A stretch of 54,837 nucleotides of DNA from Rubrivivax benzoatilyticus JA2 = ATCC BAA-35 (lineage in GTDB: Bacteria > Pseudomonadota > Gammaproteobacteria > Burkholderiales > Burkholderiaceae_C), in NCBI RefSeq assembly GCF_000190375.1, contig NZ_AEWG01000159.1:1-54837 (forward strand). The letters are read 5' to 3'. The notes under the pieces were generated by a model. It was not told where the DNA came from, did no database searches, and saw only the letters and a program-made list of their open reading frames with translations. Every line of letters begins with the position of its first letter. Positions within the stretch are counted from its first letter, which is position 1. Both the position numbers and the translations under genes were made by a program. Positions 44,084 to 52,910 of the stretch are shown piece after piece.

Positions 44084-45055
44084 ATGTCCCACCGTGCCGC
44101 GCTCGTCTCCGGAACCCTGTTCGCCCTCGCCGCCGGGCTGATGTGGGGGCTGATCTTCGTCGCCCCGCTGCTGCTCGCGGCCTACCCGCCGGCGATGCTG
44201 TCGGTCGGGCGCTACCTGGCCTTCGGCCTGATCGCGCTGCCGCTGGCCTGGCTGGACCGCGCGCGCATCCGCGAGCTGACCCGCGCCGACTGGGCCGACG
44301 CGCTGCGTCTGGCAATGGTCGGCAACCTGCTCTATTACCTGCTGCTGTCCTCGGCGATCCAGCGCGCCGGCGGGCCGCTGCCGACGATGATCATCGGCAC
44401 GCTGCCGCTGGTCATCGCGGTCGCCTCCAATCGCCGCAACCGGCACCGCGACGGGCTGCTGTCGTGGCGCCAGCTGGCGCCCTCGCTGCTGCTGATCGGC
44501 GCCGGGCTGGCGCTGGTCAACCGCGCCGAGCTGGCGCAGCTCGCGCCCGACGCCGACCGCGGCCGTTACGCGCTCGGCGCGCTACTGGCCGTCGGCGCGA
44601 TGGCCTGCTGGACCTGGTACCCGATCCGCAACGCCGACTGGCTGCGCGCCCACCCCGAGCGCTCGCCGTCGACCTGGGCCACCGCGCAGGGGCTGGCGAC
44701 GCTGCCGCTGGCGCTGGCCGGGGCGCTGCTGCTGGCCGCGGCGTCGGCGGCCGGCTGGGTCGAGCTCGGCGGGCCGCTGGGGCCGACGCCGTGGCGCTTC
44801 GTCGGCCTGATGCTGGTCGTCGCGCTGCTGTGCTCCTGGCTGGGCACGCTGTGCTGGAACGAAGCCAGCCAGCGCCTGCCGACGACGCTGGCCGGGCAGC
44901 TGATCGTCTTCGAGTCGCTCGCCGGCCTGGCCTACGCCTTCCTGCTGCGCGGCCAGTGGCCGCCGGCCGACACGCTGGCCGGCATCGTGCTGCTGATCGC
45001 CGGCGTCGCCTGGGCGCTGCGTGCGAAGCCGCAGCCGGTGCCGGCCGCCGCCTGA
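44084..45055 (+). CDS. DMT-superfamily (EamA) transporter
   Basis: A 323-residue membrane protein with ten hydrophobic segments and two EamA repeats. Repeat one starts SGTLFALAAGLMWGLIFVAP and has SVGRYLAFGLIALPLAW; repeat two contains LIVFESLAGLAYAFLLRGQW near the end. Substrate unknown; such proteins often export amino acids or related metabolites. It is not close to the other DMT protein at 22489. TACAAG about 35 bases upstream is a weak -10 candidate. The stop faces that of glcF with one base between. Confidence 0.88.
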   Translation: MSHRAALVSGTLFALAAGLMWGLIFVAPLLLAAYPPAMLSVGRYLAFGLIALPLAWLDRARIRELTRADWADALRLAMVGNLLYYLLLSSAIQRAGGPLPTMIIGTLPLVIAVASNRRNRHRDGLLSWRQLAPSLLLIGAGLALVNRAELAQLAPDADRGRYALGALLAVGAMACWTWYPIRNADWLRAHPERSPSTWATAQGLATLPLALAGALLLAAASAAGWVELGGPLGPTPWRFVGLMLVVALLCSWLGTLCWNEASQRLPTTLAGQLIVFESLAGLAYAFLLRGQWPPADTLAGIVLLIAGVAWALRAKPQPVPAAA

Positions 45056-45056
45056 A

Positions 45057-46301
45057 TCACGCGATCAGCTCGTCCAGCAGCTCGATCCAGTGCCGCACCG
45101 GCGTTTTCGTGCCGCCCTGCAGGTGCTGGATGCAGCCGAAGTTGGCCGAGACGATGACGCCGGCTTCCAGCGGCTCCAGCTGCGCCAGCTTGCGCCGGCG
45201 CAGCGCCTGCGACAGCTCGGGCTGCAGCACGCTGTAGGTGCCGGCCGAGCCGCAGCACAGGTGGCTCTCGCTGCCCGCCAGGCGCACGTCGAAACCCAGC
45301 TCGCGCAGCCCGTCCTCGACGCCGCCACGCAGCTTCTGGCCGTGCTGCAGCGAACACGGCGGGTGGTAGGCGACGCGCGTGCCGGGCGCGATCTTCAGCC
45401 GCGGTTTGAGCGCCGCGACGATGTCGGGCAGCAGCTCGCCGACGTCGCGCGCCATCTCGGCGACGCGGCGCGCCTTGTCGGCATAGGCCGGGTCGTGGGC
45501 CAGCGCCAGGCCGTACTCCTTGACCGTCGTGCCGCAGGCCGAGGCGTTGAGCACCAGCGCCTCGACGCGCCCCTGCGAGGTCAGGCCCTCGATCAGCGGC
45601 CACCAGGCGTCGATGTTGCGGCGCATGTCGGCCAGCGAACCCTCGGTGTCGCCGAGGTGGCCGCGGATCGCGCCGCAGCAGCCGGCTTCGTCGGCCACCA
45701 GGGTCTGGATGCCGGCTGCGTCGAGCACCCGCGCGGTCGCCGAGTTGATGTTCGGCGCCAGGGAGGGCTGCACGCAGCCCAGCAGCATCAGCACCTTGCG
45801 CTTGTGTTCGCGCTGCGGCCAGAGCCTGGCGCGTGCGCCCGGCGCGGCGGTGACCTTGTCCTTCACGCGCGCCGGCAGCAGCGGCCGCAGCGCGCGCCCG
45901 GCGGCGACCGCTGGGCCGAAGGCCGGGGAGGTGAGGCCTTCCTTCAGCAGCCAGCGTGCCGTGCGTTCGCCGCGCGGGCGCTCGACACGCTGCTCGACGA
46001 GGTGGCGGCCGATGTCGACCAGGCGGCCGTACTGCACGCCGCTGGGGCAGGTGCTCTCGCAGTTGCGGCAGGTCAGGCAGCGGTCCAGGTGCAGCTGGGT
46101 GCTGCGCGTGACCGGCGCGCCTTCGAGCAGCTGCTTGATCAGGTAGATGCGGCCACGCGGGCCGTCGAGCTCGTCGCCGAGCAGCTGGTAGGTCGGGCAG
46201 GTGGCGGTGCAGAAGCCGCAGTGCACGCACTGGCGCAGGATGGCCTCGGCCTCCTCGCCTTCGGGTGTGCCGCGGAACTCCGCCGACAGATGGGTCTGCA
46301 T
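45057..46301 (-). CDS. glcF: Glycolate oxidase iron-sulfur subunit
   Basis: A 414-residue subunit that passes electrons from the GlcD/GlcE flavin sites to the respiratory chain. Two 4Fe-4S motifs lie in the N-terminal part: CVHCGFCTATCPT (about 25-37) and CLTCRNCESTCPS (about 75-87). Two CCG domains follow (CCGAIRGHLGD and LCCGSAGTYSVLQP). Length and motif order are standard. The ATG shares one base with the methyltransferase stop, so translation is coupled. It is the last gene of the leftward glcD-glcE-methyltransferase-glcF operon. Confidence 0.95.
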   Translation of the reverse strand: MQTHLSAEFRGTPEGEEAEAILRQCVHCGFCTATCPTYQLLGDELDGPRGRIYLIKQLLEGAPVTRSTQLHLDRCLTCRNCESTCPSGVQYGRLVDIGRHLVEQRVERPRGERTARWLLKEGLTSPAFGPAVAAGRALRPLLPARVKDKVTAAPGARARLWPQREHKRKVLMLLGCVQPSLAPNINSATARVLDAAGIQTLVADEAGCCGAIRGHLGDTEGSLADMRRNIDAWWPLIEGLTSQGRVEALVLNASACGTTVKEYGLALAHDPAYADKARRVAEMARDVGELLPDIVAALKPRLKIAPGTRVAYHPPCSLQHGQKLRGGVEDGLRELGFDVRLAGSESHLCCGSAGTYSVLQPELSQALRRRKLAQLEPLEAGVIVSANFGCIQHLQGGTKTPVRHWIELLDELIA

Positions 46302-46936
46302 CAGGCGAGGGTGTAGGTCAGGACCCAGAAGTGCTCGCGCTCGGTCCAGAGCAGGTCGCGGGCGCGTGTGCCGGCGGCGGCGACGGCCTCTTCGCGGGTC
46401 GGGTAGTTCTTGAGGATCTCGTGCTCCGAGCCGTCGTCCAGGCGGCGGCGCTGCCAGGTGTCGCCCTGGGCGTCGGTGCGGGCAATCGGCGTGCTGCGCC
46501 CGGGCACGAAGGTGTTGTCCAGCAGCATGACGCGGGCACCGGGCTCGAGGCGCGTGTGCAGCGCCTGCAGCCAGGGCGCCCAGCGTGCGCGTTCCAGGTG
46601 GCTGCACCAGCAGCCGGCGAAAGCGCCGTCGAAGCGTTCGTCGCCGAGGTGGGTGAAGTCGGTCGCGTCGCCGAGGCGCCACTCGACGCTTGGCGGCACC
46701 GGCTTGGCGCGGGCGACGGCCAGCGGGCCGGGGTTCAGGTCGGTGGCCAGCCAGCGCCGCGCGTCGCGCGCGCCGTGCGGTGTCCACCAGCCGGTGCCGC
46801 AGGCCAGTTCGAGCACCGAACGCCCGGCGAAGGCGGTGGCGAGTTCGGCTTCCAGCACGCGCAGCTCGTCCTGGCGCTCGGGGCGGCGGTAGATGCGTTC
46901 GTACTCGGCGGCGCGGCGTTCGTAGTAGTCGAGCAT
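46301..46936 (-). CDS. Class I SAM-dependent methyltransferase
   Basis: A 211-residue soluble methyltransferase. Motif I is VLELACGTGWWT (about 41-52); the following acidic motif is WLATDLNPGPLA, and the later motif FDGAFAGCWCSHL supports the fold. It opens MLDYYERRAAEYERIYRRPER, like small-molecule methyltransferases. The C-terminal half contains DNTFVPGRSTPI and FWVLTYTLA. It lies inside the glycolate oxidase operon, starting 2 bases after glcE and overlapping glcF by one base. The substrate is unknown; it is not a known part of glycolate oxidase. Confidence 0.88.
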   Translation of the reverse strand: MLDYYERRAAEYERIYRRPERQDELRVLEAELATAFAGRSVLELACGTGWWTPHGARDARRWLATDLNPGPLAVARAKPVPPSVEWRLGDATDFTHLGDERFDGAFAGCWCSHLERARWAPWLQALHTRLEPGARVMLLDNTFVPGRSTPIARTDAQGDTWQRRRLDDGSEHEILKNYPTREEAVAAAGTRARDLLWTEREHFWVLTYTLA

Positions 46937-46938
46937 CG

Positions 46939-48033
46939 TCAGAGGTCCGGGAACAGCCGGCCGGGGTTGAAGACGCGCGCCGGGTCGAAGGCGTCCTTCA
47001 GCTGGCGGTGCAGCCGGTCCAGCGGCGGCTTGGGCGGCGTGAACACCGGGCCGTCGGCGGTGCCGCGCCAGCGCGTTGCGTGGCCGCCGGCGGCTGCGGC
47101 AGCAGCCCGCACCGCGGCGGCCGGCAGCGGCGTGCACAGCCAGCGCTGACCGCCGCCCCATTCGATCAGCTGCTCGCCGGCCAGGCCCAGCGGCGGCGCG
47201 GTCGGCGGCAGCGACAGCCGCCACAGCGCGGCGCCACGCTCGACCGCGGACCGCGCGCCGGCGAAGAATTCGTCCTGCTGGTCGCGCAGCCCGGTCCAGA
47301 AGGCGTCGGCGAGCGTCGGCTCGATCGGCTCGCCGCCCAGCTTCTCGTAGGCCGACTGCACCGCGGCGGCGGCGCCGGCCAGGCGCAGCACCAGCGTGCC
47401 GTCCCACCAGGCGCTGGCCGAGATCGGCAGCGGCTGCGCCGACCACGCGGCCAGGCGCTGCAGCGCCTCGGCCTCGCCGAACTCGTAGCGCAGCGTGGCC
47501 ACCGCCGGCGGCCGCGGCAGCACCTTCAGCGAAACCTCGCAGATCAGGCCCAGCACGCCCAGCGAGCCGGCGAGCAGCCGCGGCACGTCGTAGCCGGCGA
47601 CGTTCTTCATCACCTGGCCGCCGAAGGTCAGCACCTCGGCGCGGCCGCTCAACATCGTCGTGCCGAGCACGAAGTCGCGCACGCTGCCCGAGGCGGCGCG
47701 GCCGGGGCCGGCCAGGCCCGCGGCGACCATGCCGCCGACGGTGCCACTGGCGGCGAAGCGCGGCGGCTCGAAAGCCAGCCACTGGCCCCGTTCGGCCAGC
47801 GCCGCCTCCAGCTCGGCCAGCGGCGTGCCGGCGCGGGCGGTGACGACGAGCTCGCTCGGTTCGTAGGAGCTGATGCCGGCCAGCTCCGCCGTCTCCAGCG
47901 GCTCGCCGGCCGGCGTCTCGCCGTGCCAGCGTTTGGTGCCGCCGCCGACGATCTCGAGCTTCGTGCCGTCGGCCGCCGCGGCCCGCACGCGTTCGACCAG
48001 GCGGCCCAGCGCCGCGTCCTCGTGTGCCGTCAT
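46939..48033 (-). CDS. glcE: Glycolate oxidase FAD-binding subunit
   Basis: A 364-residue PCMH-type FAD-binding protein. The FAD-binding segments are KLEIVGGGTKRWHG, LVVTARAGTPLAELEAAL, and ASGTVGGMVAAGLAGP, with the conserved VMKNVAGYDVPRLLAGSLG. The C-terminus FDPARVFNPGRLFPDL is the family's closing signature. It acts with GlcD and GlcF in the oxidation of glycolate to glyoxylate. It starts 2 bases after glcD and ends 2 bases before the methyltransferase gene. Confidence 0.95.
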   Translation of the reverse strand: MTAHEDAALGRLVERVRAAAADGTKLEIVGGGTKRWHGETPAGEPLETAELAGISSYEPSELVVTARAGTPLAELEAALAERGQWLAFEPPRFAASGTVGGMVAAGLAGPGRAASGSVRDFVLGTTMLSGRAEVLTFGGQVMKNVAGYDVPRLLAGSLGVLGLICEVSLKVLPRPPAVATLRYEFGEAEALQRLAAWSAQPLPISASAWWDGTLVLRLAGAAAAVQSAYEKLGGEPIEPTLADAFWTGLRDQQDEFFAGARSAVERGAALWRLSLPPTAPPLGLAGEQLIEWGGGQRWLCTPLPAAAVRAAAAAAGGHATRWRGTADGPVFTPPKPPLDRLHRQLKDAFDPARVFNPGRLFPDL

Positions 48034-48035
48034 CG

Positions 48036-49562
48036 TCAGAAACGCTCCAGTTCGGCGAAGGCCAGCAAGCCGCGCCGCACGTGCTGCTTGCCGCCTTCGA
48101 CGCAGCGCACCAGCGTCGGGATCACCTTGCCGGGGTTCAGCAGCCCGGCCGGGTCGAAGGCGGTCTTCAGCGCCGCCATCTGGGCGCGTTCCTCGGGGCT
48201 GAACTGCACGCACATGCTGGCCAGCTTCTCGACGCCGACACCGTGCTCGCCGGTGATCGTGCCGCCCAGGCGCACGCTGGTCTCCAGGATGTCGGCGCCG
48301 AAGGCCTCGCAGCGGCGCAGCTGGTCGGGGTCGTTGGCGTCGTAGAGGATCAGCGGGTGCAGGTTGCCGTCGCCGGCATGGAAGACGTTGGCGCAGCGCA
48401 GGCCGTAGGTCTGCTCCATCTGCTGGATGGCGAGCAGGATGTCGGCGAGCCGCTTGCGCGGGATCGTCGAGTCCATGCAGAGGTAGTCGGGGCTGATGCG
48501 GCCCGAGGCCGGGAAGGCGTTCTTGCGCCCGCTCCAGAAGCGCAGCCGCTGGGCTTCGTCGCGGCTGACCTCCAGCCGCGTCGCGCCGCAGCCGGTCAGC
48601 ACGTCCAGCATGCGCTGGATCTCCTCGGCCACCTCCTCGGGCGTGCCGTCGCTCTCGCACAGCAGGATGGCCTCGGCCGTCAGGTCGTAGCCGGCGTGCA
48701 CGAAGTCCTCGACCGCGGCGGTCATCGGCTTGTCCATCATCTCCAGCCCGGCGGGGATGATGCCGGCGGCGATGATCGCCGCCACCGCGTCGCCGGCGCG
48801 GCGCACGTCGTCGAAGCTGGCCATGATGCAGCGCGCCAGCTGCGGCTTGGGCACCAGGCGCACCGTGACCTCGGTGGCGACGGCCAGCATGCCTTCGCTG
48901 CCGATGACCGCGGCCAGCAGGTCCAGCCCCGGCGCGTCCAGCGCCAGGCCGCCGAACTCGACCGGCTCGCCTTCGGCGGTGAAGCCGCGCACACGCAGCA
49001 CGTTGTGGATCGTCAGCCCGTACTTCAGGCAGTGCACGCCGCCGGAGTTCTCGGCGACGTTGCCGCCGATCGTGCAGGCGATCTGGCTCGACGGGTCGGG
49101 TGCGTAGTACAGGCCGTGCGGCGCCGCGGCCTCGCTGATGGCGAGGTTGCGCACGCCGCACTGCACGGTGGCCGTGCGCGCCAGCGGGTCGACGGCGAGG
49201 ATGCGGTTGAACTTGGCCAGCGACAGCGTCACGCCCAGCGCGTGCGGCATCGCGCCGCCCGACAGCCCCGTGCCGGCGCCGCGCGCGACCACCGGCACGC
49301 CCAGCGCGTGGCAGGCGCGCAGCACGCCCGCGACCTGGGCCTCGGTCTCGGGCAGCGCGACGGCCAGCGGCAGTTGCCGGTAGGCGGTGAGGCCATCGCA
49401 CTCGTAGGGCGTGGTGTCTTCGCGCTGCCAGAGCAGCGCGTGCGCCGGCAGGACCTTGCCGAGCGCGGCGACGACCTCGGCCTGGCGGCGGGCGCGCGTG
49501 GCGGCGTCGGGCGGGGCCTCGGCGGCGGGCATCGCGGCGTCGGCGGGCAGGGGAGCGTTCAT
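48036..49562 (-). CDS. glcD: Glycolate oxidase subunit GlcD, FAD-linked
   Basis: A 508-residue catalytic subunit. It has an FAD_binding_4 domain (about 60-235, with VVARGAGTGLSGGAMP and TIGGNVAENSGGVHCLKYG) and the FAD-linked oxidase C-terminal domain (about 260-490), including NVFHAGDGNLHPL and GEHGVGVEKL that carry the substrate and metal-binding histidines. It ends with FDPAGLLNPGKVIP and a 30-residue tail. The start MNAPLPADAAM follows a leader that would be unusually Arg/Pro-rich if extended. First gene of the glc operon; no glcC regulator is adjacent. Confidence 0.96.
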   Translation of the reverse strand: MNAPLPADAAMPAAEAPPDAATRARRQAEVVAALGKVLPAHALLWQREDTTPYECDGLTAYRQLPLAVALPETEAQVAGVLRACHALGVPVVARGAGTGLSGGAMPHALGVTLSLAKFNRILAVDPLARTATVQCGVRNLAISEAAAPHGLYYAPDPSSQIACTIGGNVAENSGGVHCLKYGLTIHNVLRVRGFTAEGEPVEFGGLALDAPGLDLLAAVIGSEGMLAVATEVTVRLVPKPQLARCIMASFDDVRRAGDAVAAIIAAGIIPAGLEMMDKPMTAAVEDFVHAGYDLTAEAILLCESDGTPEEVAEEIQRMLDVLTGCGATRLEVSRDEAQRLRFWSGRKNAFPASGRISPDYLCMDSTIPRKRLADILLAIQQMEQTYGLRCANVFHAGDGNLHPLILYDANDPDQLRRCEAFGADILETSVRLGGTITGEHGVGVEKLASMCVQFSPEERAQMAALKTAFDPAGLLNPGKVIPTLVRCVEGGKQHVRRGLLAFAELERF

Positions 49563-49661
49563 GCGCGGCGGGGGCTGGCGGCGGGCTGCGGGGGACTGTA
49601 GCAAGCGCGGCACGCCCCGCGCCGCCCCGGGGTCAGGGCTTGCAGGGGCGGCGTGCGGCGC

Positions 49662-51002
49662 TCAGGCCGGCTCCTGCGACGGGGCGGGCGGGCTGTCGGC
49701 CGGTGGCGGCGCCGTCTCGGTCGCCGCGGGCGGCGGGGCGACGATGGCGGGTGCGGTGGCGGCCGGGGCCGGCGGCAGCGGCCGAGCGGCCTCGTGCGTC
49801 TCCTTCCACCACACGCCCAGCCCCAGCGCCGCGGCGAGCGCGAAGGCCGCAAACATCCAGCCGGCGACGCCGTCGCGTGGTGGCGGCTCCAGCGAAGGCG
49901 CGGCCCGCTCGTGCATCGCCGCCGGCTCGCGCCGGGGCGGCGCCGGCGGGAGGGTGTCGATGACCCGCTGGATCAGGTCGACGGTGGCCGCGTCGGGTGC
50001 CCGCGCGGGCGGGACGTCGGCGGCGGAGAAGGAGAACGGCGCCAGCGGCGGCGCCGAGCGCGCTGCCGGCCGCCGCGGCGGCCCGTGGGCCAGCCAGGCG
50101 GCGAAGTCGACGATGCTCTGCGGCCGCGCGCCGATGTCGGGCGACACCGCGGCGTCCAGCGTCGCCAGCAGCGCGGCGCCGTAGCGTGCCGACGGGTGGT
50201 CGAAGAACAGGCGCTCGACGACGCCGGACAGCGGCTCCGGCGTGCGGCCGGCCGGTGGCGGCAGCAGGCCGGTGATCGCGAAACGCGCGAGCTGGGCCAG
50301 CGCGTAGACGTCGGTCCAGGCGCCGACGCGGGTCGCGTCGCTGTCGAGTTCGGGCGCGCTGAACCCGGGTTCCAGCGCCGTCAGCCCGCCGCGTGCGATG
50401 GTGCGCTCGGCGTACCCGGGCCCGAGCAGCAGCGGCCGGTCGTCGTCGAGCAGCAGCACGCCGGCCGGGTGCAGGCCGCCGTGCACGCCGTTGACGCGGT
50501 GCCACTCGTGCAGCGCGGCCAGCAGCGCGTCGAGCAGCGCACGCAGCGCCGGCTCGTCGGGCGGGCCGCTCATCTCGCGGCGCAGCTCGGCCAGCGGCCG
50601 GCCGGCATACCAGGGCATCACCAGGCAGGCGCCGCCGTGCGCCGGCAGCAGGTGCAGCACGCGCGCGATCGACGGATGGTCGCAGCGCGCCAGCCGCCGC
50701 CCCTCGTCGATGAAGGCGCGCAGCCCGCGCTCGAAGGCCTCGGCCTGCGCCGGCTCGGCCGGCCCGATGTCGCCATCGGGCCCGCGCCGCGCGATCGCCG
50801 CCGGCAGGTACTCCTTCAGCGCCACCGGCACCTCCAGGCCGTGGTCCCAGCCGCGGTAGACGATGGCCGTGGCGCGCAGCGCGACGACGCCGCGGAACTC
50901 GAAGCCGTCGATGCGGTGGCCCGGCGGCCAGGCGCTGACGCCGGGCAGCGGGGGCTGGGCGGCCTGGGCGAGGCGTTCGGGGGTGGTCGGCTGGTCGTTC
51001 AT
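49662..51002 (-). CDS. Membrane-anchored protein kinase-like protein, predicted pseudokinase
   Basis: A 446-residue protein with a Ser/Thr kinase fold (about 30-305), a Pro/Ala linker, one membrane helix (about 380-399) and a Pro-rich tail. Present are the VALK lysine (Lys63), the alpha-C glutamate (Glu100), the APE motif (216-218) and the F-helix aspartate (Asp231). Lost are the glycine-rich loop (GVVALRATAIVYRG), the catalytic HRD-x-K-P (here His174-Gly-Gly-Leu-His-Pro179) and the DFG (here Leu-Gly-Pro-Gly, 193-196). It should not phosphorylate by the usual mechanism. Related kinases in Burkholderiales open with the same ALKEYLPAAIARRGPDG. Upstream is the FIST gene; glcD starts 99 bases downstream of its stop. 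Confidence 0.88.
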   Translation of the reverse strand: MNDQPTTPERLAQAAQPPLPGVSAWPPGHRIDGFEFRGVVALRATAIVYRGWDHGLEVPVALKEYLPAAIARRGPDGDIGPAEPAQAEAFERGLRAFIDEGRRLARCDHPSIARVLHLLPAHGGACLVMPWYAGRPLAELRREMSGPPDEPALRALLDALLAALHEWHRVNGVHGGLHPAGVLLLDDDRPLLLGPGYAERTIARGGLTALEPGFSAPELDSDATRVGAWTDVYALAQLARFAITGLLPPPAGRTPEPLSGVVERLFFDHPSARYGAALLATLDAAVSPDIGARPQSIVDFAAWLAHGPPRRPAARSAPPLAPFSFSAADVPPARAPDAATVDLIQRVIDTLPPAPPRREPAAMHERAAPSLEPPPRDGVAGWMFAAFALAAALGLGVWWKETHEAARPLPPAPAATAPAIVAPPPAATETAPPPADSPPAPSQEPA

Positions 51003-51107
51003 CGCGCGCGTTCCGGCCCGTGAAGGTAGCCGTGCCGGCGCGGCGACGCTGTAAGCCCTTGTTCCGGCGCCCGGGCCGCCGCCGCGCCGGGCGGCTGAGC
51101 TCCGCCT

Positions 51108-52289
51108 TCAGGCGCGGCCGGTGAAGACCGTCAGCACCCCGGTGTAGCCGTAGACGTGGCGGTGGGCGATCTCGCCGCCGGCGAAGAAGCCGACGAGCGG
51201 CACGTCGCCGAGCGCGTGGCGCACGATCTGCAGCTCGGCCGAGGGGCCGCCGAAGTGCGGCCCGCCGCGGCCGGCGCAGCTGACGTAGATCGCGCCTTCG
51301 ATGCGCCGCGCCGGGGCGGCCTCGGCGCCGTCGGCCGCCGGGTGCAGCTCCTCGCGGATCTCGCTGCACACGCGCACCAGGTCGCGCCGTGCGGCGTCGA
51401 CGTCGCGGGTGCAGAACGCCAGCCGCATGCCGGGCTCGACGATGTCGGCGACCGCCACCGCGCGCCGGCCCGGGTCCAGGCCGACGAGGTGGCGCACGCG
51501 CACGTCGGCCCCGAACTGGCCGCCGCGGCCGACGGCCTGCTGGTCGCCGTCGGTCAGGCCGGCGAGCGTGGCCCGCAGCCGCGGCAGCGCCTGGCGCGGG
51601 TCGTGGTCCGCTTCCAGGCCCAGGTCGTGCAGCAGGCAGGGCAGGGCGGGCGCGCCGTCGAGCTCGGCGACGATGTTGCGCTCGGCGCGCGTGATCGTGC
51701 GCACCGGGCCCACCGGCTGGCAGCCCTGCGTGACGCGTGACAGCAGCGCCACGTCCTCGCTGAAGGCGACGCCCGACAGCCCGCCCTGCCAGACGCCGTC
51801 GGCCAGCTGCACGGCGTTGCCGCGCGAGGCCGCCAGGCCGCCGAACAGGTAGCCGCTGTCGACGCGGTCGCTCAGCTCGGCGATCAGCTCGGCCAGGTCG
51901 GGGGTCGCGGCGTCGGCGTGCACCAGCGCGCTGTAGGCGGCGATGCGGTGCAGCGGGCGCACGCCGGAGAAGACCTCGAAGCAGCCCGCCGGCAGGTCGC
52001 ACAGCATCAGCGCCAGCGCCGGCTCGTCGAAGTACTCGACGCCGCTGGCGGCGACGCCGACACCGACGCTGCCGACCCAGGCGACGCCGGGCCAGCGCTG
52101 GCGCAGGTCTTCCAGCAGCGCCTCGGCCTGCGCCGCGTAGGCGTCGGTGAAGTAGGCGAAGCCCAGCGTCGGCGGCCCGCTGGGGCCGGCCTCGAGCGCG
52201 GCCCGCTGCGCGTCGATCTGGGCCGCGGCCAGCGCCAGCGCCATGCGCCAGTCGGGGTGGGTGGCGTGTCCGGTGACGAAGCTCGGCAT
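51108..52289 (-). CDS. FIST-domain sensory protein
   Basis: A 393-residue soluble protein with FIST N and FIST C domains, a small-ligand sensor module found with two-component and chemotaxis proteins. The N-terminal part (about 25-210) has the pattern TLGFAYFTDAYAAQAEALLE and ending SGYLFGGLAASRGN; the C domain (about 225-390) includes PLVGFFAGGEIAHRHVYGY before LTVFTGRA. There is no attached kinase or cyclase, so it is a stand-alone receptor. It follows phaM after 11 bases and precedes the pseudokinase gene, suggesting one leftward unit. The ligand, perhaps an amino acid, is unknown. Confidence 0.88.
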   Translation of the reverse strand: MPSFVTGHATHPDWRMALALAAAQIDAQRAALEAGPSGPPTLGFAYFTDAYAAQAEALLEDLRQRWPGVAWVGSVGVGVAASGVEYFDEPALALMLCDLPAGCFEVFSGVRPLHRIAAYSALVHADAATPDLAELIAELSDRVDSGYLFGGLAASRGNAVQLADGVWQGGLSGVAFSEDVALLSRVTQGCQPVGPVRTITRAERNIVAELDGAPALPCLLHDLGLEADHDPRQALPRLRATLAGLTDGDQQAVGRGGQFGADVRVRHLVGLDPGRRAVAVADIVEPGMRLAFCTRDVDAARRDLVRVCSEIREELHPAADGAEAAPARRIEGAIYVSCAGRGGPHFGGPSAELQIVRHALGDVPLVGFFAGGEIAHRHVYGYTGVLTVFTGRA

Positions 52290-52300
52290 CGGGGCGCGGC

Positions 52301-52864
52301 TCAGGTCGAGCGTTTGCGTCGTGGCGCGGCCGCGCGTGGGGCGGCCGGGTGCGCCGCCGCCTTCCTGGCGGCCTTCTTCGCCGGAGCGGGCGCGGGTGCC
52401 GGGGCCGGTGTCGCGGCGCTGCGCACGTCCTGCATCGCGGCGCTGGCGATCTCGCCGAACTGCTGGGTGAGCGCGCCCCACCACTGCATCGGGTCGATGC
52501 CCGGCGGCGGCGGGGGCGGCGTTTTGGCGGCGGGTTCCGGCGTCGCCGCAGCCGCCGCGGCCGGCGGGCGCGGCTTCAGCGCCTCGCGCAGGTCGGGCAT
52601 CGGCACGTTCATCGAGCGCAGCGTCGACAGCGTCATGCGCTGCACCTCCAGCGCCTGGATCGTCGTGCCCAGCAGGCGCGCGTTCTGCTCGAGCCAGAAC
52701 TGCACCGTGCGCAGCTCGCCGATGCGTTTTTCCAGCTCGTCGGGGTTCAGCGTCGGCGCGATCCACTGGCCGATGTTCGGCATCCCGGCCCCGGCGTTCT
52801 GCAGCAGGCCCTGCAGGAAGTCGTAACCCGGCAGCATCTTCGCGAAGTCGGTCGGTCCCGTCAT
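52301..52864 (-). CDS. phaM: PhaM-type polyhydroxyalkanoate granule regulator
   Basis: A 187-residue protein of the PhaM family known from Cupriavidus, which activates PHB synthase and tethers granules to the nucleoid. The N-terminal PHA-associated part reads FAKMLPGYDFLQGLLQNAG, IGQWIAPTLNPDELEKRIGE, and LRTVQFWLEQNARLLGTTIQ. A Pro/Ala linker leads to IDPMQWWGALTQQFGEIASA. The C-terminus is a Lys/Ala/Pro-rich histone-like tail (AKKAARKAAAHPAAPRA) expected to bind DNA. It implies PHB storage. Between GumN/TraB (46 bases upstream) and FIST (11 bases downstream). Confidence 0.93.
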   Translation of the reverse strand: MTGPTDFAKMLPGYDFLQGLLQNAGAGMPNIGQWIAPTLNPDELEKRIGELRTVQFWLEQNARLLGTTIQALEVQRMTLSTLRSMNVPMPDLREALKPRPPAAAAAATPEPAAKTPPPPPPGIDPMQWWGALTQQFGEIASAAMQDVRSAATPAPAPAPAPAKKAARKAAAHPAAPRAAAPRRKRST

Positions 52865-52910
52865 CCCTGTCTCCTGGCGGCGTGGTCGGCCGATTGTGCG
52901 CTGCGGCCGT

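Noticed and set aside
41920..45237. A frame of about 1100 codons on the plus strand across the repeat and the antisense of DUF885
   Set aside because: It has no recognisable domain, crosses two well-supported genes and is a compositional artefact.
49563..49661. Mobile-element end near glcD, because GGGGTCAGG recurs there
   Set aside because: Only one arm of the palindrome is present, and there is no inverted partner or transposase.
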